Source: Yamagishiella unicocca
Lineage: Eukaryota > Chlorophyta > Chlorophyceae > Chlamydomonadales > Volvocaceae
Reading direction: 5' to 3'
DNA: 64,000 bases
Assembly: GCA_003116995.1 (NCBI GenBank)
Contig: BDSL01000018.1
Location: forward strand, 930,001-994,000
This document shows, one piece after another, positions 56,065 through 64,000 of this stretch. Position numbers and translations under genes: made by a program. The notes beneath the pieces were generated by a model, which was given only the letters and a program-made list of their open reading frames with translations, was not told where the DNA came from and did not search any database. Each line of letters starts with the position of its first letter. Position 1 is the stretch's first letter.

Positions 56065-59000
56065 TTAGCGCCTAAAATCCGCCGCGCGGCAGAAACGTCG
56101 CCAGGGTATTCCAAGCCGAACACTCGGGCCGTGCGCATACGCATGTGCCGGCCGTCTCTGCTGCGTTAGCGCTGGAAACTGTCGAGGTTCCCTCGTTGCC
56201 AACCTTGGCACTGAAGCCATTATGTGACGACTCTGCACATTCCCATCCGATCCAAACCGGCATACCGCGGAAATTCGGTTGCGTGGGGGTGATCTAGGAA
56301 TCCCCCGGTCGAGTGGGTTATCATAGCGTACGACCATGCATATCGTTGTAAAGTCGTGCCCTGTGACGGAGATGAACTTACCATCAGCCTTAGCCGTACC
56401 ACTTAAAATTCGCTTACATTTCAAAAACAAACCTGAACCATATGGTGGGCGTCCCTCCATGTCCACAAGTCCCAGGAAGCTTTCCCAAGGTGTGGACCAT
56501 TTTCGGAGGAACAGTAAGCAAGATCTGAAACCCGGCCATTTAGGAACATAGTAATGTTGACAAACTGTTCCCCGGGTTAATGCTAAGGATGCTAACCTGT
56601 GTGGTCGTCGCTCAAACTGGCCGAAAAACGTGTAGTGCTTCCAGATCGCAGCATCCGACATTGGCGCCAGCAGGTCTGGGTTTTGTTCGCGGTAGAACTC
56701 CACGTCAAAACAGGTGGCACCCCGTGCCTTGGTCACCAGGATACGTGGAGCCTTGAACGCAAACTCGTCATCCGCGTATGCATTGGCCAGGACAACTGTC
56801 GGGTCGGATGGACCACGAGCCTGCACGCAAATCAGGGCCATGGGAGCAGTGCAGGGACATGAAAACCCTGAGGTGCAAATGGTACTCGCGGAGCGTCCGC
56901 CATCATCACGCACTATCCAAATAGTACAATAGTACAAGGCAGTGTCGAGGCTGGAATTCCAAGCGATTTCATGGTCGCATCACTACGTGATGCATGCTTG
57001 GCAAACAGCCGGTTGCGGCGCCGGAAGATAACAAATCCGTGCACAATTGCAGTGCTTCCGGTGGATACTGCGTGACCACCGACATGAGAAAATCGCAGCA
57101 AGTACAGTACGCATCGCGCTACAGTGTGCCAAGGGGCTTAAGCTTGACACGGTGCGGGGCGGGAGCGTGCAAATACTGCAATCACATTTTTCCATGCAAC
57201 ACTCAAACAAGCAAATTACTGTTATGTGACCGGTACTGCTGGCTTCTCACCAGCCAGCTATCATACTGCGCCGCCTTCAATGCGAAAGATACATTACGCT
57301 TGAGCAAGAGCTCCTTGACCTTCACGAACATCACTTCGAAAGGATCCAGGGAGATACCGTCGTATGTCAGCTCTGACTGCGGGCTCGATCTGTGGTGCGG
57401 TTTATGCCAAGGGGAGGAATGGGTGGACAACCATGCCCTGAGGTATTGCGGTAAAGCGCCTGCCAGAGCACCAGTAGTCAGATGTTGCGATGCACTGCAC
57501 TGCACTAAAGACACCGTAGGCACACCGCGCCTATTTTGCAATAACACGCTGAGAGCTTGATCAGTGGAATGCTACAGGTGGCAAAGAGGCCTTTCCAGCT
57601 GGCCATGGACTGCGCACGGGATGAAGTCATCCATGCAAGGCAAGCGAGAGCCACGAGAAGCCATGTGAGTAAACTTGCATGAGTGCGCAAAATGTTTGCC
57701 TGATACGCACCTTGCATTGCAGGCCCAGTTGGACTTGTTCCGCCAATCGAGCCCTTGGTATTTTGTCATGAGGCAATCGAGGTTATAGCCGGCTTTAAGG
57801 ATTGCGGTGGAAGAACCTAGCTCGCTGTAGTAGATTGTATTCCATCGCGTGTTGTGGCAATGGAAGATGCGGCCATCGTCCAGGAGGACCTGCAGTCCAA
57901 ACTGAACGATTAGAGGGGGGTGAGGGGGTATAAGAGGAACGATTTCGGGGGGAAGGTGACCCGCCTAAACCTGGCCTACACCGCAAAGGCAAAGTGAAGG
58001 GCCCCAACGAGGGGCCGAAGGCGCTTGCACTGGCAGGAAACAAGTATACACGACGCCTGTCGACACACTTTCCTTACGGAACCGCTATGTTGCAAGAATG
58101 ACCTTCAGCGGCCAAACCGTAATCGTTCTTGCGCAACGGATTGACTTCACCTCACCCGGTCAGTTGCTACGACATAAGACTGGACATGGGGATTATATCG
58201 CCATTTGCCACGGAAGTCTCCATTGAGCGGGCTGCCTTCGCAGCTTATCGTAGGGCCCACCAGCTTGACATCACCAACCAAGCGCGAGGTGAACGGCTCG
58301 GTCCAGTGCACACGCCCCTGGCGGCGCGTTGCGGTATGGTCATTGTGGTGCCGCAACAGCACGGTCTGTGCGATTTATGTGCACGTGCAGGCTTGCACAT
58401 GTTAAGACATATGTTGTTGGGCAATATCACACTGCTAGTGGCCCGAGGAGGCTAGGAGAATCATCCTACTACCATCCGTCCATGACATACCCGCGCATAT
58501 GATGGCATGAACGGACCCCTGACGCTGCAATTGATGAAGAAAAAGAACAGGTAGCGTCTCGGGTCCACGAGACCCATGAGCAGTAGCCAGCCATAGGATC
58601 CCCAATCGTAGCACCGATTGGTGTGCTGCACATAGCGAGCATGGCGAGGTAGCTTGGGCAGAGCGACTTTCTGTGGGCATAAAGCATACACGCATAGGTG
58701 CGGTGTCGTGCATACGAGGTACGGTGCGGCAGCGTGCACTACAACGTCGTGGAGATTTGAGGTGGATGATGCTAACGACATAGTAAGCAGGGTGCTGAGG
58801 CACGGCATTGTGTTTAATGACGTGGATGATGCATATGCCCACCCATGAACCTGCATGCGCATGGTGAGCCATGTGTCTTCAGTGTGCACAGGCATGACAC
58901 GAGATCCCGACGACCGGGCGCTGCTTGGCCAGCTAGCGAGGACTTAATAGCACAATGTGTTAATGAAGCGGCATGGAGGTGTAGATAGACACGGATGGGC

Positions 59001-59488
59001 AAGACGAAATAAGGCAAGAAGAATCCCGCAATGATGCTTGGTAGGCAGGCCGCCCGAGAGGACAGTCGCCGAATAGTTTGTGGCGGCTGAAGTGTGAACC
59101 CTAATTCGTGCTTGGCAGGCAAGCTATGCCACCCGGCTAGGACTCTGTCATCGTGACGCAGAAGGACGCAGATGTGTGTTTTGCATAACATACGTATCGT
59201 GTGGGGGTCTACAAACTACAAGAATCCCGCTAGGGTCATGGTGGATCCGAAGCAACCCACACGCATGTCGGTGGACTCCTGCACCACAATTACGTAGTCG
59301 CTACGCGTGTCACCCATGACAGCTTCCCGCACGAAAAACTCCAGGTTGCGCACGAACTCCGGATCCGTCGGCGCGAAGCTGTACATGACGAGATTATCCC
59401 GCTGTGAAGCCGCGATCGTTGTGAACATGCGGCCGGCTGCTGCCATCAAGATGGCGTACACGCCCGCCAGAATTCCCCGGGACGCCAT
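56065..59488 (-). CDS. glycosyltransferase-like protein, algal family
   Basis: Exon 1 (ATG at 59488) begins with a weakly hydrophobic segment (GILAGVYAILMAAAG), perhaps a signal anchor. It continues DNLVMYSFAPTDPEFVRNLE and DYVIVVQEST, a pattern seen in uncharacterised sugar-transferase-like proteins. Next come NRCYDWGSYGWLLLMGLVD and INCSVRGPFMPSY (about 58.5-58.65 kb), VKLVGPTISCEGSP with NPHVQSYVVATD (58.15-58.3 kb), LLDDGRIFHCHNTRWNTIYY (57.7-57.9 kb) and SLDPFEVMFVKVKELL (57.25-57.37 kb). The last recognised exons hold FDVEFYREQNPDLLAPMSDA with HYTFFGQFERRPHR, a segment also attached to some glycosyltransferases. Enzymatic activity and substrate are inference; a Golgi role in cell-coat glycans would fit. 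The 3' end is uncertain: a donor at about 56432 may end the last sure exon. Confidence 0.65.
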
Positions 59489-60269
59489 TTCCGTGCCGAC
59501 CTGTTAGGGCGCCGATGGGCTCCTCATCGACGCGTCAAGCAAGTTCAAGCTCGCCACAAGCGGCGCACAAGCTATGCGCACCGATGGCGTTTGTCCCCAG
59601 TATTGGCATCACTGCACCCGAATCCCTGTTCGCGTTGGCAAGACAGCCGTATACAAATTATTTACAATTGTAACAGCAGGCATGGGCGTGGCGTTGCTTG
59701 TTGGTTGTTGGAAGTGTTGTTAAGAGCACGGACTCGACATAGTTTCGCATGCCAGACGCTGGCCCATCTTAATCCATGCAAGAAGATAATAAGGGTTATC
59801 TGGCCGCACATCGGCTGTGGGTAGCAAAGCCTGCTATCGACGCCATGCCCAACGTACGGCACAACACCATCGGCAAATAGCACATAAAGAGCACCGTAAA
59901 TCCCAACGAACCCACCTATTGGGTATAGAACATAAGGCACCAGAAGCAGACTTCCTGTAAAAGGTGAAGAGCGGCTTCAACGGATTTATTTGCATCATAT
60001 TGACAGCGACCCCTAGGCTTTTGTACATTCCTACGGACATCTACTGCAGGCTTGAATTCTTGAGAGGTGCGTTAGCAACTTCTTGCAAGCTGGTACACTG
60101 CTTTGGCCGCAACCCTGCTGCTACCTTTGGCCGTTTTGCTGGCTCACGCCGCGCTTACCAGCACGGCGTATATCAAAAGGTGGACTTTGGCTGAAATATA
60201 CTTCATGCGACTTACATTTCTCGCCGTCCGCCTGCCTTTGCCTTCTGCGACCCACGACCCAGAGCCCAA
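59489..60269. promoter_or_regulatory. divergent promoter region, glycosyltransferase-like and RCC1 genes
   Basis: About 780 bases separate two start codons that point away from each other. Open frames within it on both strands show no domain or splice support. The promoters of both genes should be here, but no motif stands out. Confidence 0.45.
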
Positions 60270-63129
60270 ATGGATACCAATCACGCCGAGCAACACGGCA
60301 ACGCTGTTCCGCCCCTTCGGCGGTCTCAGCGATTTGCCAAAAGGGCAGATAGCAGCAAGCCGGTGGCAGCATCGCAGGACTGGCAACAAGAGCAGCCTCC
60401 GTCATCACTCCATGAACGGCCTACCTGTTATTTGCTCGCCCCCCAGAACAGCACGCTAGAGCCTGCTGCTGTAGGCGAGCCCGAGGGCTTCTCCGACTCA
60501 AACCTACAGTCCGGGTTGTGGTCGCTGCTGCCCGATGAGGTATGCAAGGGGTCCAGCACGCATTCGCTGGTCGTTGGGTCCCGCCGCCGGTTCTACTGCC
60601 ATAATGCCACCAACTGAAATGCCAATACTCCCTTAATTCGTTTCAATGTTCCTTGTGTTCCGCAGCTCGTGGACAACATTCTTAACCTCTGCACGACTCA
60701 CCAGCTGGGGATGCTCGAAACAAGTTGCACCTACTTCCGCCGTTCGAGCTTCATCGATCGCATCGCAAAGCAGCGGCTTAAAGCTGTCCCACGGGCTCGA
60801 GGTCTGAAGCCGAATCGCAAGTAAGATGCGTCACGCCGCACCCTGTTAGCGACCCACGTAAACTGACATTGTATCGCATCTTGGCCTGGACAGGGAGGGC
60901 GAGCACACGCTATCACTGCTTCACTTCGTCAACAGTCAGAGCGTTGCAGCAGCACAGGTGAGCGCTCACGCAGTCGCTGCAAGCAAAGTGTCCTTGGGCA
61001 GTTGCAACTTGTGTGCTAAGGGCTTTATTGCTTTTGTAGGCAACCGCCGTCTCCTGTGGCGCATATCACACGTCAGCACTACTGGTGCCAGCTGAGATCG
61101 CCGATGATCCAAGCGCGAGCGCAAGCCGCGACTGCAAACACTCGCTGTACACTTTCGGCAGAGGTAGGTAGCGTGTGACCGACCGTCTGCGGGTTTGGCT
61201 TCAATATCACAAGCTTGCTGACAAACGTCAGCAATTGCAGGTTTCCACGGACAATTGGGCGTTGGCAGCCACGACAGCAGTTCCCTTCCTCGGCTGGCGT
61301 CGCTGGGGTTCCGCGTGTGCTCGGTGAGTTCTATTTGCCAGCCTGGACTTCGTTTCATGTTCGCCTGTTCCAGTAACGTCAATTACCCAAGCATGCCACG
61401 TTTTATCACTGACATAGAAACGCGGGTTTACATTTTCGTGCGCCAGGATAACCCGGACATGGAGGAGGAGACTATGCCCGCCGTTGTGGCCTGTGGCAGC
61501 AGCCACACAGCTTCGATCAGCCGTCGCGGAGAGCTGTTCATGTGGGGCTTGGGCAGCAGCGGAGAGCTTGGGCTGGGTCAGTGGTCTCCACTGGAGCTGG
61601 CAGTACCGCGGCAGTGTCTCGTCCAGACGCGTATTGTCTCAATCGCCGCGGGCGCTAACCATACGCTCGCCATTGCGGAGACGGGGGCGTTGTGGAGCTG
61701 CGGTCGCGGGAGGCACGGACAGCTAGGCTTGGGTGGCCTGGTCGACAGCCCACGGCTCACGCGTATCCCTAGCCTCGAGTGAGTTTATGGCTTTACCGTT
61801 TATTGCAAATGCATAGGACCGATTGTACACGGGCACAGTTGCTTTGCGCATTAACTTATGTTTGATTCGTAGGGGTCCCAACATCGCACGGCGAGAGTTT
61901 GACGAATGCCGCTGCACATCGCGCGATGTCATGTTATTTGCAGGGGCGTGCGTGTCGTTTCTGCCAGCGCTGGTGTCACACATTCGATGGCCCTGGCTGC
62001 CGACGGCTCGCTCTTTACCTGGGGCGACGGACGGTACGGTCAGCTGGGCCACAAGAACCTGCAGCCAACAGCAGCGGTGGTGTGCCAACCCCGCAAGATT
62101 GTCGAGCTTGACCCGGCCCCGTTGTCGCCCGACGCAAGGTACGCTGCTAGTCACTTGCGCTAGATATATGAACCGATAGTTTCGATATCGTGGGAGGTGT
62201 GGCAATCTTTTCTTTCCTTTCTGGGCGGCGCGCATTATGCAAGAATGCAACGGACGGCAGATATTCTTTCCCGGTGCACACATTGTCAACATGGGCATCA
62301 GTTCCGTTGCGATCTCGTAGCGTAACGAATACATACCGACAGAATTAAATGAAGATAAACTTTTGCTCCTATTGCAGGGTTACAGCGATTGCTGCTGGCG
62401 CGTACCATTCGATGGCACTGACTGTTGGCGGTGCCCTCCTAGCTTTCGGACGCAACGACCAAGGTGCCCTGGGTACAGGGGACAAGGCAGACCGCTGGAC
62501 ACCCAGCCGTGTCGACCTGAATGGCGAGGACCCTGAGGATGGCAAGAGCAGGCGCGCCGTTCAAGTGTCGTGTGGTGCATCTCACACCTTGGTGCTGGTG
62601 CTAAACAACGGCCGCATGGAGGTCCGGACGACAGGTGTGTGAAAACAATGAACGAATGAATGATTGAATGCATGCTGCGTGGGTTGGATGGAGGGGAAAT
62701 GTATGAACTCCATCCTTGTTTACATCCAAATAGCTATTGCACCGTTGATGTACTGAACATCCTCCATATGTTCTTCTACCTACAGGGGCGAATACGTGGG
62801 GTCAGCTTGGCCAGGGTGACCGCAAGGAGCGCGCCAGGTTTGCGCGCACTGTTGTCCAGATGCCAGGAGTCGTGGCGGTTCAGTGTGGCGACGAGCACTC
62901 TGCTGCCATTACGGGTCGCGGCGTGCTGTACATGTGGGGCCGAGGCGACAGCGGGCAGCTGGGCCTTGGAGATGAGAAGGCGAAATGGAAGCCGACTGCA
63001 TTGCGGGCGTTCAAAGTGGTGCACCCGGAGAAGACGCTCCGTCGCAGCAAGCGTAGCCTTCCAGTGGTGCGGCCTGTAGAGCCGGAGATCAAGCGACAGC
63101 GGATGGCGGACGCGTGGCACTATATGTAA
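60270..63129 (+). CDS. RCC1-repeat protein with F-box-like N-terminus
   Basis: RCC1 repeats form a seven-bladed propeller; members range from the Ran exchange factor to UVR8-like photoreceptors and E3 adaptors. Nine exons: 60270-60539, about 60666-60821, 60891-60958, 61040-61163, 61240-61322, 61448-61780, 61939-62139, 62377-62634 and 62786-63129. The N-terminal part has LWSLLPDELVDNILNLC, which looks like an F-box or similar helical motif. RCC1 signatures follow: SCGAYHTSALL, GFHGQLGVGSHD, CGSSHTASISRRGELFMWG, AAGANHTLAIAETGALWSCG, GVTHSMALAADGSLFTWGDG, AAGAYHSMALTVGGALLAFG, CGASHTLVLVLNNG and CGDEHSAAITGRGVLYMWGR. The C-terminus is basic (KTLRRSKRS, EIKRQRMADAW), a likely nuclear signal. The UVR8 tryptophan triad was not evident. 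A ubiquitin-ligase adaptor role is an inference from the F-box-like start. Confidence 0.88.
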
Positions 63130-64000
63130 GCGATATGTGCAATCTGGCTCCATACATAGCAAACGTCATGGAGGCGTCGGACCGTGCTGACGCTGTGAAT
63201 GGATGGAATGTCTCATGTAAATGCGCAATGGTCTGCCCATGGATTAGCAATAGTAGGCCGTGAGGTGGCACGCGTGCAGGGCGGGTGTAACAGAAAGCTG
63301 CCGTAGTCCGGTAGATAACGAGGTGAGGTACTTCAGTTTAGTAAGGCATCAGCTAGTACGCATATTGAGCGCATGGGCATGGGCCGTGAGGTCTAATACA
63401 CTGGCTGGATTTGGACTAAATGGCCGTTTGATCTTCAACTGCTTGGCACTTTTTTGACGTACATTCTAGATATTTATGGCTTTTCAACGTAGTAAGTTGT
63501 TTTATAAATGCCTATTTTGTCTGTCAACGTTTTTCAATGTAACTTTGAACTCCTGCGTTGGGAGAACTAGCATGGGTACTTGAGACGCCGACCTGTAACG
63601 GTGAGGTTTGTGCCCCCCTGAAATCTGAGGGTTTCCCCTCAACAATCACCAGCGTGCTTGCCTACATGTCCTCCTTTCAATCCCTATGCTTGGCGAGGTG
63701 TGTGGCCCCTGATCTTTGATCGTTTCCCTCAACAACACCAAGCTTGCTTGCAATAATTATTTGAGGCGAAGTCACTCGTTGGGAACCTCCAGTGACCTGC
63801 ATTGTGGTCAGACCTGATGTTTGGTGCCGCATCGTTCAGCTTCCGTTCAGCACCGTGACATCATGTTCCCATGTATGGAAGACCACTGATCAGATGACTA
63901 CCCTACGCAGCTGTCCACCTTGAAGCTGCAGGCCCATAAGGTTACTGGCCTCAGTGATGAAATGAAGGAAATAGCACCGGAGTTCTGTTTAAGGATCTCG
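63130..64000. other. 3' flank of the RCC1 gene with an imperfect repeat
   Basis: TGTAA signals occur at 63216 and 63286. No further gene is supported before the window ends. Two imperfect copies of a segment containing TTTCCCCTCAACAA(T)CACCA and GCTTGCTTGC stand at about 63611-63664 and 63704-63753. Confidence 0.45.
63216..63220 (+). terminator. TGTAA poly(A) signal of the RCC1 gene
   Basis: TGTAA lies about 87 bases past the stop codon; a second copy at 63286 is an alternative. Confidence 0.5.

Noticed and set aside
1..64000. tRNA, rRNA or CRISPR features
   Set aside because: None was recognised by eye on either strand; a covariance-model scan was not possible here.

Overview
This window is nuclear DNA from a eukaryote, most likely a flagellated green alga (chlorophyte). 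Genes are broken by many short GT-AG introns and are moderately GC-rich, with GC- and purine-rich microsatellites in the introns. TGTAA, the usual chlorophyte poly(A) signal, follows most stop codons. An RFC5 intron carries three CCCTAAAA units, the complement of the TTTTAGGG telomere repeat known from Chlamydomonadales. A chloroplast-type MurG homologue and a tubulin deglutamylase (AGBL5/CCP5) fit a plastid-bearing, ciliated cell. The species cannot be named from this sequence alone.

Layout: RFC5 clamp-loader subunit (+, 464-4454); an unrecognised, probably organelle-targeted protein of about 211 aa (+, 4795-7283); a MurG-like glycosyltransferase (-, 8397-11926); a four-CBS SNF4-like protein (-, 13292-16376); a TPR membrane protein (+, 16846-20256); the AGBL5-type carboxypeptidase (+, 21369-26622); OSTC oligosaccharyltransferase subunit (-, 26954-27953); a weakly supported hypothetical gene (+, about 28.4-29.6 kb); DNA2 nuclease-helicase (+, 29873-36950); a very large protein ending in two universal-stress-protein-like domains (-, 38932 to about 49429); a ZNF598/Hel2-type ribosome-quality-control E3 ligase (-, 50951-55804); a glycosyltransferase-like protein (-, about 56065-59488); and an RCC1-repeat protein (+, 60270-63129). 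Gene models were built by hand, and most joins were checked for reading phase. RFC5, the 211 aa gene, TPR, CCP5, OSTC and DNA2 are phase-consistent at every join I used.

The genes are unrelated housekeeping and signalling genes in mixed orientation, with no operon logic. RFC5 and DNA2 both serve replication and repair. OSTC belongs to N-glycosylation, ZNF598 to collided-ribosome rescue, and CCP5 to tubulin modification. The introns hold most of the structural curiosities: two families of short dispersed repeats shared between distant genes, small tandem arrays, perfect palindromes of 46 and 22 bp, and telomere-like units. A further 28 bp palindrome is intergenic. The most interesting coding observations are the MurG homologue with an altered N-terminal glycine loop, the giant USP-domain protein, and a RanBP2-type zinc finger at the end of the ZNF598 homologue.
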